DNA of 64,000 nt from Camarhynchus parvulus (GCF_901933205.1 NC_044573.1:35932993-35996992), one strand, 5' to 3'; shown: positions 1 to 15,600, counted from the stretch's first letter. The notes: generated by a model from the letters alone, not told the origin. Numbers and translations are program-made.

Positions 1-345
1 TCTGAAAGGCCATGACAGAAATTTTGTTAAGAAAAAGGAAATCCTCCTGGCATGGTATTGAGACCAAACAGCTATACACACTCATGATACTGTTCAATCC
101 AACCAGCAATGCAACACCTCAGCAATATCAAGAACAGTAAGTGGTGCTGAACTGCACAAAACCTGAGGGACATTATACATACTGATACATCAACTCTCAC
201 CTGCATGCACCATCAAAGCCAGTGTATGAAATGTGGTAACAAATGACATCAATGATCCTTTAGTAAATGTCTGGGACCAGCTGTCTGCCCCGTGCCCTCT
301 TCTCTTAGTGGGAAAATCATTAGCACACAAACTTGAAGACTTTAC

Positions 346-632
346 CTTGTTGGAGGAAGATGTTTTCTCTACACTTTTTGCATTTTCTGACTTGCTGTTC
401 TTTTCTGAGGAATCTTTAGTTTCCACAGAGGGTTTACGGGGTTTTTCAAATATGTTAATCCCCAGGATTTGTGCTACTTTGTCAAGCTCAGACTGCTTCT
501 TGTCAGCTGCATCAGATTCTTTATGCAGCTCTGCAATCTCCTTCATAATATTCTCTTGTAGTCTGTTCACCTCAACCAACAAGGGGTCTTTGTGTCCATC
601 TTTCTCACGACGTTTTTTCCTCAACATCTCAC
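346..632 (-). CDS. ZNF318: ZNF318 exon 6 (coiled coil, last exon in window)
   Basis: Acceptor GGCTCAG|GTGAGA, donor AACAAG|GTAAAG. Encodes EMLRKKRREKDGHKDPLLVE and the helix through SELDKVAQILGINIF, then a Lys/Ser-rich stretch. The next exon, expected to approach the zinc fingers, is left of the window; 1-345 is intron. Confidence 0.93.
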
Positions 633-3600
633 CTGAGCCAATCAAGGAAGCGGAAGAGTCAGAAATGCAACAGGAAAACTGACTTTAGATTTATACAATA
701 ATTCCAGCAACAAGTAAAATGCTAATACAAAGTATTACGGCTAAATCTTCACTATAAAGTTGTAAAGATGGAATTGACTCTCAGGTACAGCATCACTAAA
801 TCTGCATGATGTGCCTCCATAAGGATTACCATAACACACACCCTAAGAGAGGCAACATAATCCTCCAAAGTATCAATTTATAATCACTACTTCCCTGTGT
901 GCCAAACAAGCAAAAGTTAAATTGCCTGTTCTAACCTGAAAGTATCATTTTCCAAAGGTGAGGGAATTAAGTATTTAATCAGACCAAATAAGTTTTAAAG
1001 ACATGAAAAATTAGCTCTCTTGAGAGAGGACTTTTCCATCTCCAGATAAGATTCATGAAAAATTGAAAGGCACACTAACATCTTCAGTCACTATTTCTCA
1101 CTTCTTCTAAAGAAGCACTAAAATGCATAAAGTACAATTCCTTTAGCTTATTAAGCCAAGAAGATGCAAGAGCAACTGTCTGCTCAAATTTTGATGTAAT
1201 TGATCTTAATATAGTAACTAGGTCACTTCTTTTTCAAGAGTTGTGCATTGCCAGGAGCATGAAAATGCATTATGGACAATTCTTATTTTGGTTCTCCTTC
1301 TCCTGCTAGATACCAGGACTTGTGACACATCCCAATGGGGGAGAAAAAAGAAGCAGGGGCTGGGAGGGTGGTAATGCACTTTACCTTGCTGTTTACGAAG
1401 CCTGTCCAATTCAGTCTTGAGATAGTAAAGCTTCTTCTGCCGTGCTTCTCGATCAGTCTTCAGTTTTTCTCTCTCTTCTATCACCTAAATAAATTGGAAG
1501 GTGTCTGGATTTTCTTCTCTTCCCAAGTTAAACAGTCTTGCAAGAATAACAGGAAGACCTCAGCATTCCAAACACAGAACACTGCTCGCTATTCCCAAAA
1601 TGTTCTTGAGTATTTTAACACAATAAATAAACTTCTCCCTCTGTATCTGAAAGTAAGTGTATTGTGTGGTCATGCTTCAACCCAGTTGGTAGGCAATGTT
1701 TTTTGCTTTTGGGCAGTGTATTCCTCTGAACTGCTCTGTTTGTTGCAACACTTCCCAAAGCCCTTAGGCTCAGCTGACTATCTTCTACAGGGCTAATCAA
1801 GACCAATGACAAATGACTGTTCAAAACTCATGCAGTGTCTCTACAGCTAGCATGTTCCATCAGCCTACACAGCCCTTCACCTTGCCTCCTGCTTTGACTC
1901 TGGCTCATTTTAGCTGTTAGTTAGGTTTTGCTTCAATCTGACATAAAACATCAGGATGAAATTTGTTTCTTGTTCAAAAGATAAAAACTGTGGCATGAGG
2001 AGCTCACAAATCCTTTTTTCACTGGTTTTCACTGATTCCCATAGAAGGAAAAGTTCTTTCAGTTTCTTTTCCAGCTTCATTCTTCAAGAGACAAATCCCA
2101 ATTTTTTTACCTTCACAAGGCTCTTAAAGCTTACTATAGACTCCTCCCTTAACAAACAAGTCATCTTGACTTCCCTCAATAATCACTTCTACGACAGCAA
2201 TGCCAATGTTGGCAGGATCCCTGAATCCTTCCAGAAGTAGTTCTACCAACACAGTTAAGCTACATCTTAAACAACATGAGAAGGTTTTTTATTATTATTA
2301 TTTTGGCTTTGTATGCTATTTTTTTATCATCAAAGCACCATTTTCTTCTTCTCAGTTTTTTGCAGCATGGGGGCATCAAGTGGAACATGCAAATTTTTAT
2401 ACTCCAAACCATCCCAGCAAAAAACCAGTGGACTAATCCCTAGACAAAGATTTCTGTAGTGCAGACAAAGCCTTAGAAGTTCTACCAAGATGCACAGATG
2501 AGCTACCAAGGTATGTCAGGGCAGGAGAAAAGCACACACCTTTAGCCAAGAGAGCTCTTCCAAAAGTACTAAATTTCATTAGGAATAAAATTTCAGCTGT
2601 GTCAGCTAAGGAAATTATTATTCCTGCAAGAAGTGGAAGCTCCCTTATTTGCTGATGTAGCACTTCATACAAGTGAAGAAAAGGCTCTTATAATAAAAGA
2701 TGATATTGCAGCCTCAATACCTAAAGGGGGTTTGAAAGAAAAATGGGTACAGATATTTTACCAAGGTCTGTAGTCACAGGAAAAGTGGCAACAGTTTCAA
2801 ACTAAAATAGGGTAGATTTAAACTAGATATAAAGGAAGCATTTCTTTACAATGTGGATTGTGAGGCATGGTAACAGGTTGCCCATAGAGCCTGTGGACTC
2901 TCCAGCCCTGAAGTCTTCAAGGCCATGTTGGATGGGGCTCTGAGCAATCTGGTCTAGTGGAATGTGTCCCTGTCTAAGGCAGCGGGGTTGGAACGAGATG
3001 ATTTTTAATTGTCCCCTCATACCAAAATAATTCTATGCCCTTATTTTAACAAGAAAGACCAAGTGGACACCAGTCTGAAAACTCAAACAAGTTTTGGGAG
3101 TCACCCAGTTCTTTGACAGTTGTGTAACTACAGTTTCCTATTTTAAAATACATTCTTCCCCACTACTTTCTAATTATTGTACAAACCAAGATAATAAGAA
3201 GAGGAAAACCCTAACATGTATGACCTGAACTGGTGTCAGAGCCTCCAAGTAGTTTCCCCTAAATTCTTCTAATTTTGTGATTTTTGTAAGAGAATTAGTA
3301 TAAATGTAGAGGGAAGATTGTAGATGATGGTGAATGATGATACCCTTAGCATGTGTTAAAGAATGTCTAATACAGGTATAACTGTGGTATTTTGTACAAT
3401 GTAGCATGTCCAGATGGAGCCTCCTGTGTTTCAGTGGCCTCTTGTTCTGCCACTGAACATCAGTAAAAAAAGCCATTTCATTTTCTTTATACTGTCCCTT
3501 CAGATTTTTACATATCCCCAGATATCTTCAGGTATTTCAATACTTAAATCTCAGCAGGATAAAGCCAAGCTGTGGCCACCATGTGTTTTCTCTGTAAGAT

Positions 3601-6600
3601 TTTGGCTGGTTCAAAGAAATTCAACTTTGTATTTGATTCCATCTGTTCTGCCATAGCCAATGGCATACAACTTTGGGAGATTTAAAATGCATGTTTTACA
3701 GGTGTCACAGAATAATACAGACATATGCTTAAAAATCTTTAACGGAAGTAAACTAGGTCAAACTATTTTTAAACTGGAGCAACTCAGAAAAAAAGAAGAA
3801 AAAGTGCACCTTCAGAGAAGAAGCTTCCACCCCACCAATCATGCAATCCAACACAATCTGAAGTATCAGAATACCTAACATACCTTCTGCTTTTGAGCTG
3901 CTCGATTTTTTTCATCTGACATCCTTTCTGTGGTATTTTTCAGAGAGTGTGACGACAGACGAAGGGGTGCTTTGGAATGAGATGGAGTGGTAGGGACTTG
4001 AACAAGCACAGAACCATCTCTTTTTACATCAGGGACATCCTTTCCCAGAGAGACTGTCTCAATCACCCGGAGATTGGGACGTGTGGGGTTCGCTGACATG
4101 GCCATAGTAAGAAGACCATGAGCTTCTGGTAGCGTAGGATTAGGCTGCTGGGCAGTGGGGTACATGGGCCAGCCAGAGGCTGCATATGCCATATAGTGCC
4201 CATACGCATCATATCCTGGAGGAGCCATTGTGGGAGGGGGATAGTTTTGGGAAATTTGAGCAGCAGTGTAGTGGGAATAGCTGGGAATTTGGTATTGGGA
4301 AACAGAAGTAGGTGTAGGTGGCAAACTAGCAGGAGTTGGTGGAATTGAAGGAATGAGAGAGACAGAAGGAAGAGGCTGTTCTGGTGCGCATGGAGGTATC
4401 TCCTGTCCCATTGGCTTGCTCTTAGTATAGTCTGATTTGTGAAGCGAGGATGCATCTTTGGGCTGCGGGAACGAGCCCGGAGGTGACGCTGAACGCTGCT
4501 GGCCCGACTCAGGAGAGCGAGTGTCACTGCGGCTGCGGCGCAGCTCCCAGGCGTCCAGCCTGCGGGCATCCGAGGAGCGGCGATCCGGAGAACGAGACGC
4601 CAGTTTTTTGCCATGAAGGCGCTCCTGAGTGCGAACAGCCAGTTTGCCAATCTCAGCAACACCAATGTCAAGTCCAATGGTTTTGAGTAAGTCATGGATC
4701 TTTGCATACTCTGCGTTTGGCTCTTCTAAAGGATCCATCTTGACAGCTGGAGCAGGAGAAGGAGGTGGGCTCATTTTCTGTATTATTATCTCATTGCCAC
4801 AACTCACTGGGGGCTTCTCTATGGGGAGGGATTCAATTTTGGTCTCTTCATCCTCATCACCATAAAGAAATTTCTCTTCGTCCTCAATGTCAGGAAAGCT
4901 ACGCCTCCTCTTCTCCTGAGCACTGACAGAATCAGCCATCATGCCCAGGATTCGGGAGAAACCACTGCCATCCTGACTGGCCCTCTCATGAGGCAGCAGG
5001 AAGTCAGTATGGCGATCGATGGGCTCTGACTTGGGTTCTACTTTTTCTTTGTGACTTAAGAAGCCTCCAAACTTCTCTTCAAACATCAAAGTGTCTTTGG
5101 GAGGCCCAGAGAGTGGGTTCCACTCACACAAACCTTCATGCAACTCCTTGTCTGAACCCTCCACAAGAGAGCCTTGGTTAAACCGCTTGAGAAAGTTTTC
5201 CACTTCAGAAGCAAAAGGAGCTACGTTGTTGCTCTGGGGCAAAGAAGACTGACTAGAAAGAAGAGGAAGATCCTTGTTGGGGGCTGGACTGCTTGAAAAG
5301 CCCTCGGGCTGAAAGAAAGGAGATACCATTTACTTCTAAGGCACTATGCACCTCACAGAACAAAGGAACGTGTTCGTTTCTCCTTGAGTTCACAGCTGAA
5401 TAAAAGTGTTAGAAGAGACAATGTGCAGTTGAAAGAGAACACAGAAGACTACAAACCAAGTTGCCTGATGATTCTGGAATGCCATGTCCAACAGTGAATG
5501 CTTATCTCACAGAACACACAAAATCACAATTATATTTCAAACTTTTTGCAAGCATAAGAACTGAAATTTTAAAATTGAAACCCTGTTACATCATTTTGGA
5601 TATGCTCTGAGTTTAGTCTTAGTCACATAGGATTTCAATACCTTAAGTCAGATAAAAACTAGTGCATTGAGGTTATTCTTCTTCAGACATTCATAATTAA
5701 TGCCATAATAAATAGCATTTCCAGTAATAGGTATGGAATGGGATGCTCAGTATCTGAGCACTCCTGAGATAAATATGACACTATCAAACCAATACTGATC
5801 AGTAAAACAGGCAAATCAAAGTGACGTGTAAAACACAAAAAGTCAGTTTATCACAGTAGCCACAGCCACTTATCTGCCCATTGCTCTCATTTTGAGACTC
5901 AATTGGTATAGGTTTGGTACAAATTAAGTAGGGCTGATTCTAGCCTATAGTTCAAAGGGAAAAAAATAAGGAAATGTTTTCAAACAGAGGTACTGAAGAA
6001 GCATTAGGCAGTTCTCTAAGTATATAAAGAAACAAGAAAGAGACACTGCTACAGGGGAAGACCTTCAATCAATATCCTGACTGCCTGTGGTACTATGAGA
6101 GCCAGCTTTTCTTTGAAAGCTGGCCCAGATCTCTGCATCATGGGTTGAATTTCCACAAAGACATTTTATTCTGTCTCAGACTATATATATATGTATATAT
6201 GTGTGTCTGTGTATACATATAGGGGTGTATAATATATATATATGGGTGTGTGTATATATATATATAGAGGTATATATTTATTTATTTATATAGGGGTTAT
6301 ATATATATATATATTTATGATTCCTGATTAAATGCCATAACCACTTAAAGTTTCTAATGCACTTCAAACTTTTACCACCCTGCAGAAAGATACCTGTCCT
6401 CTTAAGGAAAGGGAAGCAAAGATTTGGCTTTCGTATTTTGGAAATCAAACTAACATTCTGTATCATGAAGTAACTATTTTGGAGAGTAGAAGCACATGGA
6501 CAGACACACAGAGACCAAACCTGAACAGTAGACTCTACTTCCATCTCTACTCGTTTCTTCAAGATAGATTTTTTGGGCATGGGTGGGATTTCTTCAGGCC

Positions 6601-9600
6601 TGTATGTATAGCGAGGCTCAGAAGTCTGCAGCGTGTTAGTCAAGCCAGGGATCGTGTAGTCAGTGCCTGAAACATCATGATTCAAGTTTCTGCTACGCTC
6701 TTCCTCTTCTCTCTTCCTCCTTGCACGGTCAAGCTCTCGGAATTCTTCATTCAGGTATGACGGGCTCAGGCTTCTACTACGGCTGCGGCTTCTCCTGCGG
6801 TAGTTCCGTGTTCCTGATGAGAAACCCTGATGCTCTCCGCTCACACCATGCATCTTCTCATCCTTTTCATACCGCGGACGCTTTATTTCTCGGCCCCTCT
6901 CCTCTGCTTTCAGTGGGTAGGGGGATCTCCTCAGTTTGTCACCATCTCTGTCAGATGCACGAGGAGGCAGCTCCTCCCGGCGGCCGTAGTGCGGGCTGTA
7001 ATCTGAGCGGTGCAGGAAAACATCTCGGCTGCGGTAGTCCTCATCGTGCCTCGGGATGAAGGGACTGGAAGGCTGATCTTCGTGTGCTGGGTATCTCTCA
7101 AGGCCACGAGGACACGTGAGGCCTCTAGTGAATATCGGACCATCAGCCACATCATCCCTGTGTGAGAGAAACATAGAATAGAAGTATTTGAATCAAATTA
7201 AACAAAGTCTTACTCCTACTCAAGGGTAAGAAATTTCCAAGCCAGTTTCAAAATAACATCTCACTTACTAAACAGAACCAACATTTTATGTACTTAAAAT
7301 GCAGGGTAGAGAGGGAGAATTATTTTTAATGGTACTGTACATCCCTCCCAGGAAGTTACCTGCAAACGCAGTGACATGAACAATTCAATCCATACTGAGG
7401 AATTAGAGCCTTGAAAAATTGATAGGATGGATTCATTTCTGTGAATGTGAGAGACTACACGTTTTAAAAAACCCTTACTATCATATTTCAGACCACAATC
7501 CCTTTCCTCGCCTCTCCAAGTCAGATGCCAAGGTCAGATTTCCTATGAATCATTCAAGGTATAATTCAGTTTCACACTGGCAAATGCAACCAGATCCTCT
7601 TTTTATCTTCAGCTGTGGACAAGGACCACAAATTCCACCAACATTTTCTTTTGTAACAGGTACGCAGACAGCACTGCCACTAATCACATGAACCCCATAA
7701 CTAAAAAGAAGCACAGCTTCTGGTATCTATAAACCAAGGAGATTAAGTGTAATAGTACCATTCTTCTGTGCCAGCCTCTCTGCATTATTACAGTGGATGT
7801 GCAACTGTCACAACATCAAAATAACCAGCTTCTTCTCTTGCGTATCTACTTTTGGACCAATTCTTACAGACACCTACAATCAGGGGTACTGTTTTGACTA
7901 AGGCCTTTTTCTTGATGCTTAAAAACTTTCCTGTGACTTTTCTTCAGATAAGCCAGAAACAAACCAAACCACTTTAAAGTCACCAGCTGTTGGTTTTACT
8001 TACCGATATTTCAAAATCTAGCAAGATCGTCCAAAAAAGAAAATGTGCTCCCTTAGTGATATCAATGAGACAGAAGACTCTTTCCTGAGTGAATCAATTT
8101 GAGATAAACTATGTATAATGGCCTGAATCCACAAAAATCACCTCCTCCTACTCCAAAGGTCCCTCCATAGATTTGAGAAGGGATCAAAAATCAAACAAAA
8201 TCAAGTCATACCAGAAGACATCTGCAAAAAAATCTGCCAATAAATTACAGCCCCAGTTTTTCACAACTGACTAAAGAATAGCAGAGATGCATAGAAAAGG
8301 TCTTTTTCCAGGGTATTTTCATAGTTTACAAATGCATATTTAAGAAAAAAATCAACATAAAACTTCACTTTACCTTGCATCATTGCAAAGCATTTATTAG
8401 ATACTTTATCAGTCCAACACACCTTATAAAACAAATCTGGCATGCACCTGTACCCATTGTATTAGATGGTATCTTTCCAGTTTTCAGCAAACTACACATA
8501 TCCAACTCCTCCAAAAGCACAAAAACATCTACAAATGCTAAATTAAATTTCATAAATAAATGTTGTTTTCACAACCTACATAAAGGTATATCTATTTGTT
8601 TTCTGCAAGCCTGCTAAACTTGTACAAGCTGCATGAGCACACCTGATGGAGTAATAGATGCATTTCACCATATACCTTCAGCTGATTTTTGTGCAAATAA
8701 AATTATTTAGATGCACGTCTGGCAGCTGTCACCTACAATTCAAATTGACTGCAGTGACAAAGCACAGGAATTTTTAATCATACTTTGGAAAGAAAGAAAC
8801 AGCAAATCTATCGTATTTAAAACTAGCAAGACATTCCAAATATACTTTGAACGGCTAAAATGCAAATTTAAAATGTGAAAATTAAATATAGCTGTGGGAA
8901 AAATTATTACTTGCCTTACAGGTTTCTTTGAAACATGTTTTCTGTGCATAGAGTCCAATAGAGTTACATCCCTCCTAATTGGTTTGCACGCTTTCAGCCA
9001 GTGATGTCCACTACTAGCTACTGCATCCTCGAGAGAGGATACAAGGTGGTACCACTGTGACCATCCCAATTCCTTCACCAACAAAGAATCCATGAATCAC
9101 TGGAATTTGCAGTTTCAGAGATGGAAAACAGACCACAGGCTACACACACATGATGCCTCAGAGACCTACAACTAGTGTAAGGTAATTTACTTTTTGGCAT
9201 GTTTATTCACATACACAGAAATAGAAATAAATAGTGGTATTCTGCTGTCAGCAATCAACAGGACTCCACTTTAATACACAGTCTTTGAACAGGGAGTCAG
9301 ATGAGCTGTTCATGTTCCAGCCAACTGTTACTCTTGATATCATGCCAAAAAATGCTATTTCAGAACACAGCCTAATGCAGACCAAGTCTCTGCAGTGATT
9401 TGGTCCATCTTTTGTATTAACCTCAGATGAAAGAATTGGTGGGATACTCTCTAGAGCTTGTGCCAGCTCAGATAGTAGTAGAATGTCTTAAAAATACTGA
9501 GAGTTGGACAGAGGGAAGACAGGAAGAGAGAAAAAGATTTATTTTTCACTTTGACAGACTGAGATTCTGGAAGACAAAAAAACACTTATTGGTCCAAGAA

Positions 9601-12600
9601 GGAGACTGAAGCTGCTTAGGTGACCTTGAAGACACAGTCCAACAGCATTCAGTGTGCCTGTTTAGACATGTGCAGGAGACCAGCTTCCCTAGAAGCATGG
9701 GGCAAGATCTTACAGATGTTTTAGGACAGACCTGCATGGGAACAAACACCCTTAGAAAGTCTCCTCGGGCATCCTAAAAGTCCACTGCTGCAGGAGACTC
9801 TAAAAGCCTCCCTGATTTCCCTCCTTCGGTATTTTATTTCCTTTATAGACTAATGAACCTCTCTACTATCCCAAGGCCCTACAAATTACAGAGAATAATG
9901 TGTCAAAGTGATTGCTTGAAATATCAAAGTAGAGTAGTTAGCAAAAATAGCTGAGAATTACTAAATTCAGAATTCTTTGCTCCAATTACTTCAAAATTTG
10001 AAAAGACATCTTTAGGAAACACTTTTTTCATTTGCCTTTTTTTTTTAATTAGAATGAGAACGTACTACATACAAAATAAAAATGCGATAGGAGCAGTAAC
10101 AATAAAGACCATTTTACAGCCAGTGATAGACATAAAGTCAGTGTCCCAGTACCAGGGCAACCTCTCAGGGAAGGGAAAAAATACATGATGAAAAATACTT
10201 GATAAACAATGTCCTTAATGAAAAACCAGGTGCCTTTTGAAAACAAATAAAATAGCTAGCAGTGAAGAAACTTTGAATTCAGAAGTAGTACCTAGATGAT
10301 TTAGGAAAAGCTAAGAGGTGACTTGGTTTTTTTTGTCATATACTTTAAGCTTCTGGACAATGTGTATCATTCAGAAAAGCACAGCCAGCCCAGATTAGAC
10401 AAAAAAAGCCCCCAATGTAACAACATGAAGTTCTTGCATACTTACACTACAAATACAAAGAAGTCACTTAAAGATTAAAGTCTACATGGTCTCACTTTAT
10501 CTTCTTCTCATTCTAACTCATCTGTCACTTTTAAACCTTCTCTGGAGTCTATTCTTACCATTCTGTTTCGCCTCTATGGGTTCTGTAATAGAGAAGTCAA
10601 CTTTTGTGATTTCTCACTCTTACATTAAAAAACTGCACTATACCTGACGTTACTTCTAACCATGCATCAGCACCACAGAAGAGGTTAAATCTAAAATCTC
10701 ACCTGAGAACACAAAGCAATGGGACAAACACCATCATCCCCTTCCCTCAAAAGTACCTAATTTGCCAGAGAAGTGCCAGTTCCCAACATATCACTTCCTT
10801 TTCCTTCCAACCACTGTACTCTCCCTGAGCATACACACTCATTTCATTTACAAGATTGCAAACTGCACAGGGGATTTACAAATCAAACACTGATGCCAGG
10901 AGAACTGAGGTAAAGGCATAGAAGTGACAGTACCAAAACCCAAACTCTCATTTGCTTTTCTACACCTGCTGAAAATTAACTTTACACCTGAGAAATACAG
11001 GAAATTAATTTCTTCTGCTCACTTCCCTCTCTCATTTTTTTTAACAGTTGATGATATTTACATAAAAAATGAAAGTGGTAATGGTTTTTGCTGTGCTGGA
11101 TGCTTATCCCTAACCTGAAAGTGCAACGGTATGCTCCAGGGCACAAGCTATGCCATCTTTTATTTTGCAATTCAAGACAAAGATAATTATTTGCACAGTT
11201 TTCTTTTGCCAGATTATACCGGTTCTCCTACTGAAGGCAAAGAGTTCCTAATTGTGTCTACTAATACTTACACTTCACTCTTCACAGCAGTGAAATATTT
11301 TAACACAAAAGAATTCTCTCCATTAACTGTTTCTCTCCAATTTCAGTCAAGGGATCCTAAGAATTCTAACACTTCCTTTATAATGTATAAACTGTCTGAC
11401 TACGTTCTCTTCTGCAAGGTTTTTAAAGTCAAAATAATAATCTCCCTCAAGCTGCTTTAGAGTTTTCTTCTAGACTAGTCTCAAAAATCAGGGAAGTAGA
11501 CAATTTCTCCCAATAAATGAGGAAGTTGAAGCTTTACACTATCTTTATACAATCTAAACAACCTTCCTTTCAGTAAGGACTAGGTAGGTTCCTAAGAAAC
11601 AGAAGGTGGCTGAAGCAGTGAAATGTCAAATGAAATGTCTCCATGTGACATCCCACCCTTAAAGGGAAGGACTCACTGGAGGGATTGACATCACACGCTC
11701 TCCTGCAATATATGATGCGCATGCTTAGTTTATATAGGATGTAGAAGCAGTTGACAAAGAAGTATCTGTTTAGAGTTACACAGGCAGAGACTTTTGTTCA
11801 GGAATTCTCTGTACCACAACTTGTGAGAGGCTGGGGGAATATTCCTGGGAAGCATCACTACATGCTTACCCTCATTCCCCAGGCATTCAGTGGGCTAATG
11901 AGATGTGTGATCTCATCCAGTAGAGCCATTCCCACGCTGTTGCACCCAGGTGAATCCCCACGTGCAGAGGAGCATACCTGTCACTCAGGTTATCAATTGG
12001 TGAGCCCAGTCTTTCAGGCAGCCTCCTTCGCTCCAGCGTGCCAATGCAATAGCGGTCATTACCAACAGTAATCCGCAAACTGTGCTCCAGGGAAGACTCA
12101 GAGCGGAGACTCGGAGAGCGCCTCTGTAAATTGAAGAGAAAGTGCAAGCCCATCAATCAGGGGATTTTAATCTCAGCTACAGAAAGGAAAGTGATTCTGC
12201 TCTGCTTAATAAATTCGACTTGGGGGGATGGATCAATTGAAAAATCAAACTAGAAGAACAACTGTTCCAAATACTTCAATTCTATTTAGTTACTAAAGAA
12301 AGGGGAGGGTATTGACTGCATTTAACTTCTCATCCCAGGTGCTAACAACATGCTCCATATTTAAATTATCTAGAAATTTTCAACTCAAAAATACATTTCA
12401 TAAATCACCACTTTGGAAGATGTAAAACCAAAGAGAAAGTCACAAAGTCACAAATTTGCTACTGTTCTTCTTTCTTTGTAGAGAAGAAGCAGCTAAATAA
12501 ACATTGCATAAAAACAGTGCCAGGAATTTCTGAATAAAGTGTCTGGATTTCTGGCCATTTACAACTTTAGTAACAACATGAACCAGTATAAACAAAGATT

Positions 12601-15600
12601 TTCCTAGCAGTGATGTTTTTAACAGTTTTCCTCACCTCATGCTGCTTTCAGCAGATAAGCACAACATAATACTAAAAACCAATGCCACTAGAAACACCTT
12701 CTATAGGTGTCTAAAATTCCCATTACCATTATTTAAAGCTGGTAGAGATAAACCAGAGTAAACTAAATAGAGTTGCCTCTGAAAAATCTACAGCAGAGAA
12801 GACCTGAGCTCATTGCCTCTGCACAGACCTTCTTTTGTACACATACACAGTACACAAAACACCATCACTCTTAAATTATGCTTAACTAGTTATGCCTCGC
12901 ATTATTCTAAAATATAGCACCAGAATACAGAACTGATCAGAGTTAAGGGGAGTTCCATAAAAAACAGGTGAGACTGCCTAGAGACAGAGATAGTTGATTT
13001 GCTTCTTTAAACCAATACAACATAGATTCTGCCTAACAGGAAGCAGTGAACCAGCTTCAGTCCTGCCAAACCAGCCATGCACTGCACACCGCTTTTACTG
13101 CTGAAAACTGCAGAAGCAAGCAGCAGGTGCACTGAATGTCCACATCCACCCTGAGAGCATGCAGCAGGTTCAGCTCAATCATCCAAGAGACCAAAGGAAC
13201 AGTACATAATCTCCAATAAAAGCAAAAGAACTCCTTTACAACTTTACCTAACAAAATTCACTTGCAGTACAAATCTGTACTAGAATCCATTGTGCACATA
13301 GCTTTATTCTAAGGTAACATATTAGCGATTTCTGTCTTGTTCATTAAGCTGAATCCCAGCATTTATCAGAATACACTTTAATTGCTTTTGAAGACCAACT
13401 GCCATGTCCAGCAAAATATGATCCTGTAACAGCCTGGCTGAGATACAACATACTCAAGGTGCATGTGTCTCATACAAACACATTCTGACTTGTGCCCATT
13501 GTGACACTGAATTTTGAGGGCTGCCTCAAGAAATTACTATCTTCAAGGCCATCTTCTAGGCATCAAGACTGTGGGCATACAGATGACAATCACCTCCACT
13601 GAAGACAGAGAAGTGATGATTACATCTCAGAACAAACTCTGGGCAAAGGAAAGAAATAGTTTACATTCAGAATGTTTGGGATGTTTGGATTGCTTATGAC
13701 TGATCTATACAAATTGCCCAGAGACAGCAGTTAGGGCAGTAAATATTTGAACTTCACAATTTTTTAATATACATATTTTTTAAACTGGAGAAGTTGCACT
13801 TTCAAAAGGTTTTTGTATCTGGAGCACCGAACACCACCACTAGTCATACCTATGTATGCACTACACTGCATTTTTCTCCCTTCCTGTTCTGTCACCTAAA
13901 CCACAGTTACCACTGCCATATTACTGAACAGGTTGCATACCTGCTTGTCATTTCTCCATCCTCTGTTGACCCCACATGCTCCAGTCCTCTAATCTCAGCC
14001 AATTTTCTTACAAGAAAGCAAAGAAGCTAAAACAAACCTTTAAAAAGAACAAGCACGCAGGTCAGCAGGGATAAATAAAAGCAGCATGTGTCAGCCTTGC
14101 AAGAACAAATGAACATCTGCTAAAATCTCTCACTGTAAAGCCCTGACCCTCCTCTCCTCCATTACATTTCTCAGTACTCACCCCAAACTTTTGCTGTCAC
14201 TTCACGTTCTTCCAATCACCACAAAGTTTTCCTCAGCTATTAAGAAACTAACACCATCCCTACTTACAACATCCAATACATGGCTCCACTGCCAGCATCC
14301 CAGTTATGCATAACAAAATGTGCAACAATGCTGTAACCTGGAAGTGCATGCACTCCATCTCACAAATAATATTTTTTTAAAAAATCACAACAACAACAAA
14401 AAAAACCAAACCAAAACAGCTCCCAGAAACATGAAAATTTAGTAAGAAATCTCTGAGGCTGCTGCTTTCATACCTCAATTCATATGTAGGACAAGGAAAA
14501 TAACCTGGAACTTGTACTCAAATTTATTTTCTCCATTTCAACCCCATGCCCTTATCCCATCGGTGTCTTCATTCTACATATTACATCTCCCACCCTTATG
14601 CATATATTCCCCTCTTTCAAGTCCTCATTCCTCATTGCAACCTAAATTCCTCTTCCTTGGGCTACTGAATTCATGTCCTTTCAGTGACAGCTCCAAAATC
14701 CTACTTACTAATGTATTTGTGTAACTTCCCACACATTTCATATTCTCAAGCCTCTGAAGAGAAGAGAGGGTCTTAAGTCATAAAACCCTAAAAATTTGAT
14801 TAAAACTTTACCCTGACCAGTCATGATAACCCAACATATCTGCTGTCTGCTCTGTTTCCATCACATTTAGCGCCACTCTTTGGGAAATGACAGCGTAATC
14901 CCAGCTTTTATCTTTCTCTAATTAACACTACTTTTGTAAACAGTACTTTTAAAAAACAAAACAAACCTACATACGTATTTTATGCTTTGTAACATCAATT
15001 TGAAGAAGAAGTAGTGTCAGTTGTCAGTCAAACACCTGTTGGGGGACAAAAGCTTCCATGGAAAAAATGTGGATGTTACACTCTAAGAATTACTTACGCT
15101 GGGCTTTAGCAAACGCAAGAGTCAGCACAATATAGGTTGAAGAACTCTATTTAATAGCCTCAAGATCTCTTATTGTGACAATTGCTTCCTACAGAAGGGC
15201 TTTCCTTAAATGCAGTAATCCTGTAAATAAACAAAAAATCCATTTGGCTCATCAGTACAGCATCAGCTAACCTGCTAACGCCTAATTTCTAGGATAAATA
15301 GTTTTTCAATCCTTCTCTGAAGTTAGAACTGGCAAGAAAAAAATCATTAATCTGTAACAATTTGCTGAGATGACTGATTTAACTTGAGCCAGGAGGGTGT
15401 AAAGCAACACTAGAAGAGCAGCGTTTGTCAAAAATAATGTTCCTGTAAAGTGGACGTTTTTGGTGGCCTTCCTCCCCATCAAAGAGGGAGTGGGAGGCTT
15501 CTAATCAAAACTCTTAGATCAAATTTCTCCAAGTCTGAACTACCAACACAGTCAGCATTGAAAGTTTTGTTACAGCCACCACAGGCTCACAGCCTATCAA

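Noticed and set aside
190..345. Extension of ZNF318 exon 6 toward position 190
   Set aside because: A clean donor AACAAG|GTAAAG ends the exon at 346, and the read-through sequence loses homology.
4063..4707. 214-codon minus-strand ORF
   Set aside because: Alternate-frame shadow of ZNF318 exon 4, which has clear homology in its own frame.
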